Source: Cristatella mucedo (taxonomy: Eukaryota; Bryozoa; Phylactolaemata; Cristatellidae). From it: a stretch of DNA of 64,000 bases. Positions within the stretch are counted from its first letter, which is position 1, and each line of letters begins with the position of its first letter. Where the stretch lies: positions 117,501 to 181,500 of the forward strand of contig WPIO01000101.1 of assembly GCA_009760855.2 (NCBI GenBank), given 5' to 3'. The notes below the pieces were generated by a model. The model ran no database searches. It was not told the origin of the DNA and worked only from the letters and a program-made list of their open reading frames with translations. Shown here piece by piece: positions 22,415 to 33,603 of the stretch. The translations under genes were made by a program, and so were the position numbers.

Positions 22415-24472
22415 ATGTCCAAGCGCTTGCAGGCCGACAGCGGCTTTCTGGAGGACGAGCAGACGTCGCCTCCGAGAAGAGGCAGCAGCCGCCAGGACGG
22501 GGTGCGACGACCCGAGCAGCGGCTGTCGGCCGCTGAGTCCGCTCGTAAACTGAAAGCTTTCACTCTCGCGATTGTACCGGTCGATTTGCCGCCAAAGAAG
22601 CCCTCGGCCGCCGCTGCGGCGGGCGTTCGAGCCGCCTCGAGTGACGCAGCAGCAGCGGCGGCGAGCGGCAAGCCGGAGGGCGAGCGGGAGAGACGTGCCG
22701 GGCCGCCTGTCCAACAGGCCGACCGCAGCGGCAGCTCCTCGGCTGCCCTCCGAAATCGCCTGGCACCAAACGAGACGGCCGCTGCTTCCACCGCCGGCTT
22801 GACGGCCGACGACGAAGCGGAAGCGACCGGCGTCGGCGAGCCGATTTTTGCTGTGAAGCAGACGTACTCTCGCGAGAACAAGCGGCTGCGATTCAGCTTG
22901 CCCGGCGACGGCTCTCGCCTCAGCTGCGGCGCTGCCGGCGACGCGTCGACGCCCGCGCACCGAGGCGGCGAGTGGCCCGCGAAGAATGCCGCGCTGGCCA
23001 GCTGGAGCGGCGACGTCCTGTCACCCATTGCGTTCAGCAGCGAAACGTCGCACGGCACAGCCGACTCGGGCTACGCGTCGTTCGATGGTGACCGCTCGAC
23101 GACGGCCGAACCGTCGCCGCTCCTGCCGCGAGGTAAGGCGCCCACCACTGCTACCCGGCGATGCACTTCCGCTGGCATCCGCTTCGCTCTGCTGGCGGCT
23201 GACCTGCTTGCTAGGGCTAAATGTGAGGTGCTTGCTAGTGTGTGTGTGTGTGGGGCGGTGGCACGGCAGCTGCGTCTTCATAGCGTCTCTCTGCGTCGTT
23301 CAAATCAAAGCTGACCTTTGCCAGAGCTTTCGTGCGACCAACTGCTGCGGCTCTACGGGCTGCCTGTCGAAAGTGGTTTTCAATTGTAGTTCGTTTGAGT
23401 GCTTGTCGGGGTGAAGTTTGCTGAATAAAGAGGAAGCTGGAAAGGAAGTGCCACAATCGGCTGCCTTGGACTAGATATTATTGCATAAGATTTGTGGAAG
23501 TGAGATTCACAGTCTAGGACCTTCAGAGCACAGCATTTATCACATGCAGTCTGTAAGGGTAGGAATGGGACAGCTAATTCATTGTCCACTGAGGTGCAGT
23601 CTGTAAGGGTAGGAATGGGACAGCTAATTCATTGTCCACTGAGGACCTTGTGCAGCAGTTCAACTAGGTTTGAAGGAGCCAAGCCACTGTGAGCCTTGTG
23701 AGTCATATCAGGAATTTTGCTCTGTATCAATTGATCCCACTGGGAGCCACGTGGCTGAACCTCTGGGATTTTTTAACTAACCTTGCAGCCATATTCATCA
23801 CCAACTTCGAAAGCTCATGGGGCCGTGCAGATTTTAGCTTCCTTGCGATGGATGCGGCTGCAGCCATTGTAGTTGCTACCGGATTTCATGTGTTTGAGCT
23901 ATGGAGCAAACTAGTTCCGAATGTTAGATCGGCAGTTTAGTCACAGAACAGTCACAGCAGTTTTTTGCATCAGATCTGCTCTCCAACAGGCATCTGTGTG
24001 AAGCCACAGGTCATTCGGGAGTCACGGTTTGCCTCTTCTCCACGTTATCTAGCGACTCGTCGTTGCTCGATCGAGCCAAGATTGTGTCTGCGCGGCGACT
24101 GTACGCTTACTGTAGCCCGTATTTCGTCGAATCCATCCCCCTCCCTTCCCATATCATGCCTTCGCTCTCCGTCTTGAACCGGTGAGATCGTGTGCCTCAT
24201 TTCTTTTAGCTAAAGCTGTCTCGGACTGTGAGCCTGTCTCGGCTCCTACCAACGAACCGAGCAAGCGTCGTGCAAAGCAGACGCAGGTAAGACGGATGTT
24301 TTATTTTACGGTATTCACGGATGTGCATTGTAGTATCGTAGCTGCTCGTGCCATTTCTTGACGTGCATAGTTTGATACATTTTGCTTGTAGAAAGAACGA
24401 CTCCGAGAATGGGAAGAGAGGCGATGTGCCGAACTGGAGCAGATCGAGCAACTGGAGCTCCTTATAGAATAG
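22415..24472 (+). CDS. CDCA5: Sororin (CDCA5) homologue, cohesin stabiliser
   Basis: Sororin holds replicated sister chromatids together by protecting cohesin from release by WAPL, acting with PDS5 in the nucleus until mitosis. Three exons join in phase: 22415-23132, 24210-24286 and 24392-24472 (donors GTAAGG and GTAAGA; acceptors TAG). They give 291 residues if the ATG at 22415 is the start; vertebrate Sororin is about 250. The last exon encodes KERLREWEERRCAELEQIEQ and then LELLIE, with the stop directly after. Spacing and residues follow the conserved Sororin C-terminal domain, which in vertebrates ends FDLLVE with a Trp at the same place. Residues 44-57 (RKLKAFTLAIVPVD) resemble the conserved 'RKxxxLKxIV' stretch near the vertebrate N-terminus. 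SPPR at 18-21 fits a CDK site. I see no FGF motif (PDS5 binding) and no exact KEN box, only RENK at 153-156. The middle is low-complexity and Ala-rich. The ATG abuts a CAG acceptor (CCTGCCTTTGCAG), so an upstream exon with UTR or extra coding sequence is likely. Intron 1 holds a LINE fragment. Confidence 0.82.
23470..23940 (-). mobile_element. LINE 3' fragment in Sororin intron 1, with internal duplication
   Basis: Minus-strand 'DNELAVPFLPLQT' and 'GLGCxxxCTTCAAACC'-type flanks mark the same LINE C-terminal region as at 5.8 kb. A 51-bp segment ('GTGCAGTCTGTAAGGGTAGG ...') is present twice in tandem at about 23542-23592 and 23593-23643, virtually identical. The segment to 23940 continues the degenerate LINE. 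No function for Sororin is implied. Confidence 0.6.
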
Positions 24473-26160
24473 ACAGCAGCGGGTTTCACAAGATGGGCTG
24501 CTGGGATAGTTTGTAAGCAGCTCTAGAAAGCTGCAAAGAGTGTGAATGTCATGTGCTCGAAGTTTCTTTAAAGACTTTACTTGCATTAGGCATCCCTTGA
24601 GCTAGCTATCTTACGAGCCGAGTTTGGGGGAGTTCGCAGGTTTGTGGCTGCTTGCGAGCTGTGTCTCCAGCACACTTGTGTGGCTCTCCCAGTAATGGCT
24701 TTGTCACCTTCATGCAATACTTAACTTGTAACTTTGTTATGTTCCTAATATATATTTACTTACTGATGTTCTTGGCCATCAGTTTATTCCAGCTGACTAC
24801 GTCCTGGGTGCCGTGCCGTGCACGGATATGGAGCCACAAAAGTGGCACATAGTATCGTGCACGGTGGCCGTTTGAATGGGCCGGAGCTTGATGAGTCCGG
24901 AGCCGCGGCTTTGAGCACAGGTTTTCTGCTCAGTCCTGCGACGATGACACTCGGCAGCTCTTGAAATGCATTGATAGTCGCCATTTCAAACTGCATCAAG
25001 TGGCATGCTCGACTCAGTGGTTCTAGGGAAGTTTCTAGTTCTTGGCAGCAAGCGTGTGCGATCAGGTGTCACTCGTTACCGTCCGTACGTTATCTATGCA
25101 GGCAAGGTAATTAAATGAGTCGGATGGTGTGCGATGCTTAGTTGCAAGGGTCGATTGGTGGCTAGTCGATTGATGACTGTCACGGGCGTACGCATGAAGA
25201 GCTAAGGTTGTTTTTTGGCGACGACATCAGCCAGAGGGAGAACCTAGACGGAATAAAAGAAGGGCCTCAGATCAAACCCAGAGGTAGCAACTTTAAACGG
25301 CTTCTCCCATGCATGGTGGCCATTTACATCTACACTCTGTGATGTAATTCATTAAGGTTGGACCGCCGGATAGGCCCACACTGCTTCAGCAGTGAGATTA
25401 GAGTGCACTCAAGCGTGCAGGCCCGTCTTGTCATAAGTGTGGCAGACGTAACGTTAAATGTTTAGAAAATTAGGAATGTCAGTAGACACGTCCTTTGCCA
25501 ACAGAGTCAGATGGAGGTTAGCCAATGGGCTCCCTCACGGACACGGGCAATACTGGATGTTGTTCGGACTCTTCAAAAAGATTCTCTGGCCTTGTGACCG
25601 CGAACGTATTCTGTCCACAATAGCTACCCCACATACAGATCGGCGACCCGCACTTCGGCAAAGCTTTGCACTGGGTCGCATCGTAGGAACGCTGTATATT
25701 TTGAACCTACTCAAGGTCGTGTCAGTGACATTATACTACACATCCACAGAAAACGTAATTATGAACTGGTTTCGCGTCTCCTACTGGCGTGTCCATTGCT
25801 GCAGTTAGTGCATATCACTGCGTCTCTCGACCTTTGTGGTAGCTTCATTAAAGATCGCGTCTCTGCATAGAGAAATGCAGAAAAAATAGACAACCGTGCC
25901 AGTTCGATCAGATGCATTTTTTCGAAAAACGTGTGATGAATTGCACATCGTTCCTTGCTTGTGGCCTAGGCCGTTTACAACATAGGTGTACTACTTACTA
26001 TACGGGCATCAGGCCGTGGCACATTAACTGTCGGTTGAGGCCACTTGATCTGTCTTAAGACCTAGACCAAAGCTTTGTCCACTTCGTGCGTAGCTCACCG
26101 GCATTCGTTCCTGGAACCTCAGTCATCGCGCTGGTTTGGCATTATGGCAAAGGTAAAGGG
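24473..26160. other. No gene recognised downstream of Sororin
   Basis: An AATAAA at about 25253 could serve Sororin polyadenylation, but this is distant (about 780 bp). There are short frames only; a 116-codon frame at 25458-25808 has no recognisable features. Confidence 0.35.
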
Positions 26161-26169
26161 TCCGAAAAA

Positions 26170-27447
26170 TGGGTATAGAGATCGACCTCGATCGTTACGC
26201 TTTACGAGACCGGTTCACGCGACCCGACCTTGCGCGAGCGGCCAGCCATGGTTTCCGCGAGCTCGGCCGACGAGATCGTGTATTTCGAACCGACGTTCAT
26301 CGCGCGCTCGCTGGCTGCGCCGCAGAGCAGGCCGGACGCGGCCGTCGGAAAGTAATCAACCGCTTCCGATTAGCGTGCACGCGGGGAGGGGAGCGAGGCG
26401 GCAGCGGCACCTGGGACAACGGCGGCGGCGAGAAGCGGCGGTCACTCGCAGTGACCGCCGCCGCACGCGCACTCATTTGACGGCACCGCTCGCTGCCTCG
26501 CCGCCTTTCGGGCGGCTCGCCGCAGCAGCGCCTCTGCCGACGACGACGGCGTGGGACCGACTGCGTCCTCGCTGCGCCGCTCGGCGCCGCCGCGCGAGCG
26601 GCGAGCGGCGCTTCCGTCGGCCGCCGCCGGCGGCCATTGGCTGCGCCCGGATGAGGCGGCGGCGGCGTCCAAGCTCGTCGAGCGCCGCCGGTGGCCGGAG
26701 CGCGACTCCCTCGCCGCCGCCGACGCCGCCGACGCCGCCGCCGGCCGGCTGGTCGACGACGGGCGGCGCTGCCTCTTCCGTGCACCGCCTTGCGTTCGCG
26801 TGCGACGGCCGACGGCGGCGGCGCTCTGGGGCGCGTGCGAGCGGCGCGCGCCGCTCCGCCTCCTCTTCGCCGCCGTCGCCACCTCCGAGCGGCTCGCCTT
26901 CGACGGTCTCGTCCGCCGCCGCGGTCGCACCTGCGAGCGCGCGCCAGCAGCGGCGGCCGCGGTCTGCGGCGGCCTGCCTGCTCCGTCGCGCGCGCGCCAG
27001 CGGCGAGCGGCGCTGGCGCGAACGCGCGTCGGGCGCGACGGAGTGCGCGGCGCGCAAAGGGGGAAAAGGAGAGACAAATAGAGGCTGGCCCTTCGCCGGC
27101 GCAGGCGAAGCCCGCGACGCTCGGCGTCATCGAGCGAAGCGACAGAGAGACTGACCGCGCTGCGACGCCGCCTCGACGCGGCCGCCTTGGTGCGTCGTGC
27201 CGACGATGCGCCGCCGCCGCCGGACCGGCTTCTCGACCGCCGCGATCTCTGCCGCTTCATGCCGCCCGGACGAGTCTCGGTCTTGCCGCTGGCGGGCTGC
27301 AAAAACCGAACAAAGACGGCAGAGGTGCGCGCGCCGAAACCCGCGAGTCGACGCCTGCAGCAGACGATTCGCTCACAGCCGCCAACCTGATCGCCGCTCT
27401 ACACTACCTTCGCTTTGCCTCGCGTTCGGCTTTGAATTCGGTTCACC
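26170..27447. promoter_or_regulatory. CpG island
   Basis: About 1.3 kb is strongly GC-rich, with very frequent CpG and GCC/CGG runs. All six frames stay open for long distances for compositional reasons (Arg/Ala/Pro-rich translations), so they are not called as genes. It directly precedes a plausible first coding exon at 27448-27491 on the plus strand, which makes it a candidate promoter and 5' UTR. Confidence 0.55.
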
Positions 27448-27491
27448 ATGACCGATCCAGTAGGCTCTGACCCAGCCGCTTGGTACCGCGC
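27448..27491 (+). CDS. Candidate first coding exon (MTDPVGSDPAAWYR...)
   Basis: An ATG in good context (TTCACCATGA) at the downstream edge of a CpG island opens 14 codons, MTDPVGSDPAAWYR, ending after the second base of a codon at a strong donor (GC|GTAAGT at 27492). The 'D..WYR' start is faintly like Derlin N-termini (DWFR), but no following exon with ITRYWF was found, so no function is assigned. The evidence is purely positional: island, start context and donor. Confidence 0.35.
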
Positions 27492-28204
27492 GTAAGTCTC
27501 AGTCGCTCAAAGGCGTGACGCCGCCGGCGTCAAAGGATGACGTAACGGGCGCCCGCACGGCGGCGGCGGCGGCGCGGAAGCATCGTCCGGACCCAGCCTC
27601 GGTCGTCCGACAGTGGGCGTAATCTTATGATGCAACTCGGTTCGGTGCGTCGGTCGTGCTTCCGGGCTCCCATCGATCGGGTCTGGCAACCGCCATGATA
27701 GGATCCCTTCCCTAGCATAGGACGAATAACCAAACCGGTCCATCCGCAGCGCCACTCGGCTCGACCACAACAGCTTTGGCGTCTTGGCTCGACATAGATT
27801 TTGCTCTCTTGAACCGCGAGTTAAAGCGCTGACGCTCAGCTCGATCGACGTCGCTCGCGATGAAAATCGTCTCGCGGAGGCGGCGTTCATTCACGAGGCG
27901 TTTTCGCACGCTCGTCCGCAGTCGCGCGCAGAGTGGGTTGACGTTATCAATAATCTCAATCCAGGCACCGAGATCGGCGCGTTACGGCCCTCCCCCGGTG
28001 AAGACGGGGGGGGCCTACCTAGGAGTGGTGGGTTCATGTGAAACTTCTTTCCGGTTTCTTGCAGTTTTGTTCTCACCTCCCCTTGAACTGATATATGAAA
28101 TGTGTAAGCATACATGCATATGCACACTTCCACTTTACTGTGTAAATAGTAACGCACCGTACATATACAGGCGAGTGAGCGCACGCAGATTCAACAGATT
28201 CTCA
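27492..28204. other. No gene recognised
   Basis: GC-rich to about 27700, then ordinary. Several 65-170-codon frames on both strands lack domains. It could be the first intron of the candidate gene that starts at 27448. Confidence 0.3.
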
Positions 28205-28355
28205 CACTTGTTGCCGCCACGGTTTGACCCAGGGGTCAAGGTGCTCGCCTTTGACGACGGGAGTCGAGGGCTCGAGCCCTGCGGTACCTGTGTAGCGCCT
28301 GGATGGAGATTCAGCTCTTTTGAGGCACCACGCAAAGGAATCATATTTGAATATT
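28205..28355 (+). mobile_element. Diverged tRNA-derived SINE, family B
   Basis: 'GGTCAAGGTGCTCGCCTTTG' (A-box side), 'GGGCTCGAGCCCTGCGG' (B box) and 'GCGCCTGGATGGAGATTCAG', then a tail with 'TTTGAATATTT'. The order matches the copies at 39.5 and 41.2 kb. Confidence 0.7.
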
Positions 28356-28616
28356 TACTTATCGTATTTTGACCAACCCTAATTGATGCCTGCTGAGATG
28401 CAACGCCAGCTTTACTGCTTATCGACAAGGCCCGCAGCTTGAGAATGCGACCGGCCTACTATTCAATACTCCGAGGCCTTTAATGAGTGGGAAAGCTTCA
28501 CCACGGACTGGAACGTCGCTAGTCAACGTGAAAACCAACAGCTGTAAGCTGGCATCTGGTAGCTCATCAAAAAGAGCGTCGAGAACTGGGTCGCGAACGA
28601 GCTCGCACATTTGAGG

Positions 28617-28735
28617 CCAGGAGGAGGAGGAGGAGAGGGGAGGAGGAGGAGGAGAGGGCAGGAGGAGGAGGAGGAGGAGGAGGAGGAGTAGGAGGAGGAG
28701 TAGGAAGAGGAGTAGGAAGAGGAGGAGGGGGAGGA
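28617..28735. repeat. (GGA)n microsatellite
   Basis: About 120 bp of mainly GGA/GAG triplets, all-purine on this strand, able to form triplex DNA. Translation gives Ser- or Leu-rich runs on the minus strand that are not a gene. Confidence 0.9.
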
Positions 28736-29427
28736 AGTCGGCGGAATCGCTGTCGTCTTCTCGTGCGTACCCTCCGCCACCATCCCGCTCAGCGGCTGGC
28801 AAAGCGATCGACTTTTGAGTGCAATGCCCTGCAGCTTACAGCTGGCAAAGAGAGCTGAATGTCGGCTGCGATTCTACGTCGAGCGGCAGCGGCGCTCGAG
28901 CCGCCGGAAGAGGGCGCCCTCGGGACTGCAACGGCTCATTCGAATACTGACGGCAAATGGGAGGGCGAGGCGAAGTGACCACGTGACCACTACGAGCGCC
29001 GCAGCCGGTCGGTCGGTTTGCTTCGATCGGTCAACGGCTACAAATGCGCAAGACTCCTCTACTTTTCCACTTTTTTTCCACTACTGCACTCGATAAAGCT
29101 TGTGTAGCTAATAATAATAATTCTGTGCATATTGCTCTAAGAGATCTGAATCTCTTTGTCGGCATTGACATGGACTGAAAAGGACAACACGAAACACGTA
29201 CACGGTTATGGACCGGACGCATGCATGTGGACCGGCCGTATGCATGTAGACCGGCCGTCTAGATGTAGACCAAAAGCTAATAGCTAATAAGCTACTATAG
29301 CTATTCTAGCTGTACTTGCTAATAAGCAGTCATCTACCTTTTTCCTTAAACGCGCAGAAAAAACAGCGAGGCGAATGAATCTAGAAAGTCGGAAAACCAG
29401 TCGGGGATTTTCTTGAACACAACTTAC

Positions 29428-29624
29428 AACAATTTATATTTATCGAATGTATTTACCGGCGTCCGCAGATCCTCTGCTGCATCGCTCAATCGCATCGCTA
29501 GGCCTATTGCTATTGGCACCTGTACCGATCCTGGTAGCGCTGTAAGGGTGACAGTTACTCTTCCTTCGCTAGCTGCGCCGACAAGTTCGAAGATTATACC
29601 AAGCAAAAGCAAAAGTAAACGCAT
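29428..29624 (-). CDS. Candidate signal-peptide first exon of a secreted or membrane protein
   Basis: On the minus strand an ATG at 29624 opens MRLLLLLLGIIFELVGAASE, a textbook signal peptide: basic residue, hydrophobic core, small residues before a likely cleavage site at about residue 18-19. It continues for 65 codons (GRVTVTLTALPGSVQVP ...) and the frame ends exactly at a strong donor, TT|GTAAGT, after the second base of a codon. No family is recognised and no second exon was located to the left on the minus strand. An out-of-frame ATG lies 8 bases upstream. If it is not spliced here, the protein would stop two bases later at TAA. Confidence 0.4.
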
Positions 29625-29924
29625 GCGTTCATTCGTTTCCAAGTCTCGACATTAGCCAAGTTCATTTTTAGCTGGTCTCGACCGTTACAGGCAAAAAACC
29701 AAGATTGTATTATGTAGAGATAGACGCATTAAAAAGCTGCACAGGAAACGGATACGCAAGCAATGCTAATGAAAGCCAAGCGAATGACAGGAATCTGGGG
29801 TGCAGCAATCAATATTCACTTCGTACGGTTCAGATCCCATCTCTCGTCTAGTAGGAGACTTCAGAGCATAAATGACGATAACTGCTAGCAAGTCATCTGA
29901 ATGTATGGAGTACGGAGTACAGGT

Positions 29925-31090
29925 CAGTACGTAGAGTACGTCAGGGACCCGGAGTGCTCGGTCCGCTTGTTTACAAAATGCTTACTCTTCCTCTCGCCGA
30001 TGCAATCGCCAAGCACAACACAGGCACCATCTTGATCGCGATACGAACAGCCGTCGATCCTGCCTGCCTGCCTTCCAGTACGACGAGCCATCAGCCAATC
30101 CGCTTGCAGCGTATACTTCTGACATTCGTTTGACTTGCACGGCAAAAAAATTTCTTACATATTCAACGACGATAAAACCATCTTAATAGCTGGAGGCATG
30201 GATAGCCGCGCTGGTTTGGCCCCAGTGTTTTAGGTGTTCTCTCCGACCAAGGTCTGGCCGAGGTCGTGGGCTCGACTTCCGCGGCGTATGTGAAGCGTCT
30301 GAATAGAGATTAAGTTCTCTTAGGGCAATATGTAAACGAATTATTTATTTGTAGCGTCTCACAAAAATTGGAAAACCTCACCCTCAAAACGGGATCCGCC
30401 AGCCGATCGCCTTCATAACTTGCACGAAATCTGGGAGTGCCATTCCAAAAGCGACCTTCTGCTAGACGACCGCATTATCTGCCTTCAAGGTCGTCAAGTC
30501 GGAGGAATGCTTTCAGCTACGCGTAAGACGCATATCAAACATTCTGGCTTGCTTAAACAACGATACTAAATCCAAAACGATGTCCGTGCATTAATGCCGT
30601 CCCGTCTTGGCTTTTGTTACTCACTACTTGCAGGCGTTCGGACCTACGCAACAAGGCACTCGCAGTTGGTGCAAAACTCTGGAGCCAGGCTTTTCTGTCG
30701 TGAACGCTGCAAATGCCGAATTAATCCCACTTCTCTTGCGAACTGGCTCCCGATCAAGCATCGGCTTCAACGTTTCGTCGCTCGCTCTTCGCTCCTACAT
30801 TCTGTCGCTCCAGCCAACCTGTTCGACCTCCGGCTAAGCAATGTACCATTCACTCATCTGATTCAAGTCGTTATTCGATCGGCCTCAAACTAAACTCGGA
30901 TCCTTTAGAGACATCACCTTTAGTTCGTGTGATAGCCTGAAGCCTGGAATCCGCTCGCTAATGACGTCAGGCAGGACACCTGAATTGATGACACCAATAA
31001 AGAAAAGGCTACTCGTTCTTCGCAGCATGTGCTTTGTCCATATTAATTGGTCTAGTGGGTGCTTGTACCTCCTGACGCCATGCAGGCCGT
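29925..31090 (+). mobile_element. Degenerate L2/CR1-like LINE, interrupted by a SINE
   Basis: Plus-strand 'GPLVYKMLTLPLADAIAKHN' at about 29965-30025 is the RT segment before the catalytic motif and matches the LINE at 0.6 kb. After a SINE-B insertion (30203-30350) the LINE resumes with 'KLENLTLKTG', and 30590-30890 gives 'ANWLPIKHRLQRFVARSSLL' and 'HSVAPANLFDLRLS', the RT C-terminal 'LHWLPIKxRIxFK...SLHxxAPxYLxDLL' region. Many stops; dead. Confidence 0.75.
30203..30350 (+). mobile_element. tRNA-derived SINE, family B, inserted in a LINE
   Basis: The head is 'GCGCTGGTTTGGCCCCAGTG', the B box region 'GTCGTGGGCTCGACTTCCG', the body 'GTGAAGCGTCTGAATAGAG' and the tail 'ATTAAGTTCTCTTAGGGCAA', then an A/T-rich end. 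It splits the surrounding LINE, so it is younger. Confidence 0.85.
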
Positions 31091-31248
31091 CACTAACCGG
31101 CTTCCTTTCCCGTTTTAAAGTGTCTGGGCAGAGAATTAGTTCTCCTAAAGTGCCAAGAAAATTTCTCTTTATCGTTATTTCTCAGCTCACTCTGACTTAA
31201 CTTGATAGGCAGCCACCTCCTCGTGCTCCGGGGGTCCTCTACGAAGTT

Positions 31249-31375
31249 AACCATCCCTCCAACGAGTTTCTCTCCTTTAAACCATCCCTCCATTGAGCTT
31301 CTCTCCTTTAAACCATCCCTCCATCGAGTTTCTCTCCTTTAAAACATCCCTCCATCGAGTTTCTCTCCTTTAAAT
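31249..31375. repeat. 31-bp minisatellite, about four copies
   Basis: The unit ACCATCCCTCCATCGAGTTT + CTCTCCTTTAA repeats in tandem about four times with few changes. Non-coding. To its right, 31380-32050 holds nothing recognisable. Confidence 0.9.
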
Positions 31376-32051
31376 GATCGCTCGCCTCCAGCGGGAGTCT
31401 AAACGAATGCTAGGCAGGCAAGGCTGAATTGGTACAACTATGCTACGAATAAACGTAGTAAGTCACTTGTGCTATGCACGTGCAGCCCCTTAGTGGCCGT
31501 GGAATGTACAGCTCAGCATTAACGACTCGGGGTGGCTATAATTTACGTATGAGCGTTCCTAATCAATGCAGCGCTAGCTGGGTCGTCGGTCGGCACACCT
31601 TGCGTGTATCGGTGCTACTATTTCTATGACTCGTCTACAAGGGCTTCGAGGCGCCAGCTGCACTGGTGCCTGTCATTTGTGGTCTATCAGCAGTAACTGG
31701 AGCACCATTTGTCATAAAGCACCGAAGCAGCTAGGTAATGAGCTTGTCACTGGCTGGAGGCTAACCTGGCTGAGTTAGTATAATTCCATGTCAGCAGGAA
31801 ATCATAAATGAATGACTGTGTTTTGTATTTCTTCTTGACTTAAAGTGAGACATTAAAATTAGATTCCTCCTGACTTGTCATTTAAAAAAGTGGAAGCACG
31901 TGTTCCAATTTTGGGAGTAGCCTTTTTTGTAGGATTATTCGCGAAGCAACTGTGCTTGTTTTCACTAACATTGACATAGTTCTGCACTTCCTTGACCGTT
32001 AAGTCAATTTCTTCTGCAATTTTTGTGCAACTTTTCTAACTGATAAAAAAA

Positions 32052-32222
32052 ACTAGCTTATTTAACGGCCGCATTTTTACAGCTGCGAAGAAAGAGCCTT
32101 CACGACTATCACCACCGCCTCTTGCAGTGGTCAATTAAGGATCGACCGCTGCTGAACTCGCGTCCACGATCTGGGTCGTAAAGAACGAGCCCCTTACCCC
32201 TGAGCTAGGACCGAGGTCTACT
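32052..32222 (-). mobile_element. tRNA-derived SINE, family A
   Basis: A minus-strand copy starting 'CTAGCTTATTTAACGGCCGC', with 'AAGAAAGAGCCTTCACGAC' and 'CCACGATCTGGGTCGTAAAG', and ending near 'TACCCCTGAGCTAGGA'. Moderately diverged. The following 32225-33000 shows no gene. Confidence 0.75.
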
Positions 32223-33004
32223 ACTTATCCAGCCTGCCTACCTCAGCCCGACCCCGTCGTGCCTGCCACACACACTCGCCTCTCCTTCTGCCAGCCTCTC
32301 CTTCTGCCAGTGGCGGCTTCTCATAGCCAAGCCTCTGTCCCTCTGTGGCTTAAACCTTGGTCGCATGACCCATCCAAACACGACGGTCCTTTAAATTCCA
32401 GCTAGACGTCACTTTATTCTTTGTACGTTCAAGACCCGGGTCGTGGTTTCGGGCCCTGAAACCGGGCTGATTCCTCCTCTTCTCTGTTGCCCTCTGCAAG
32501 CTGCTGCGATAGCTGCCATCGCAGCAGCTTGCAGACGAGGTGGCTGATATTGCCGACCTTCACCCTTATTTTGGTGCCCGAAATGAAGATGCTGATCGCA
32601 CGCACACAGCGACCGACTGCAGATCTGCCTCGAGATCAGCTGATCTATCGCTCTGCGCTTCCTGCTGTACATCCGGCTCTGCGTCACGTCATCCATTCGA
32701 TCGCGATAAATTAGTACGAGCCTGAAGTCGGCGTACGAAGGTCCCTGTAAAGAAAAAGCCTTACCTATCTGCGTGGGCGTACCGGCACGGGTTCACGCGG
32801 TGCGTTCTCCTGAGAGAAGACAGTAAGCGCTCATAAGCAATTACACAATTACGCCGCCGTCCAAGTTTGTCCCACATATTGACCGGTTCACATGACTTGG
32901 GTAGTCGGCTGTGAAAACCCTCCGCACGGCGTCGATGGCGTCCCTTCGCGACACTCGCTCAAAAGATGTGTCGCATGAGCTACTGTCCTTGAGGCGCTGA
33001 GCCA

Positions 33005-33315
33005 GAATGAAACTCGCTGAAATCAAGACATTGCTTACGCAACGACATCTACTCTCCAACTGCCGACTATGGCACATCCTTTTCAGCGGTCCTGAGCTGC
33101 TACTTCCATGCTACTCACTACCTCAACTGCTCTCCTGACTCTGCTATGCTTCCCACTTTCTCTTTGTTGCGTGAGACGAAGTCTGTTGGCTACCGAATGC
33201 GTACCGAAAGCCGCTTAGGCTGTGAGTGCGCTATACAAAACTCTCGTGCGTAACACCCACATGGTCTTTATGACTTTGTGGAGTTACTGACGGAGTTACA
33301 TTACATTCAAGGCAA
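33005..33315 (+). mobile_element. LINE 3' end
   Basis: The last part of a LINE ORF2 and its 3' segment in plus orientation: 'AACGACATCTACTCTCCAAC', 'GTTGGCTACCGAATGCGTAC', 'CTTTATGACTTTGTGGAGTT', ending in TTACATTACATTC. It is the mirror of copies at 5.5 and 57.4 kb and defines the 3' terminus of this LINE family as an ACATT-type tail. Confidence 0.75.
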
Positions 33316-33603
33316 AAGCACAAAAAGCACCTGAGCGGATCTGCATCGTTGGAACTCCTACATTAAACCTTGAAGATGATTGTAGCGAATTCTATGGATC
33401 TTGACTATTTACAGTAAATATATTCTTAAAAAACCTGGGCAGTTCTCGCTATGCAGGTAGAATGCCATGTTCTGGGAACGTTTATTTAGATATTTTAATT
33501 GAAATAAAAAAATTACCTAAAGCAAAAAACAGTGCTGGGCATTATTAGTGATCGCGGAGCGGCGAGTTCTGCGTCTAACCCTGACGCAACAATGCTACAT
33601 ACA

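Noticed and set aside
22192-23058. 288-codon frame antisense to Sororin
   Set aside because: It is the shadow of the GC-rich Sororin exon; no domain, and its 5' part runs into a SINE.
26075-27302. Overlapping 190-360-codon frames on both strands
   Set aside because: Same compositional cause in a CpG island; no start context, domain or consistent splice sites except the short exon at 27448.
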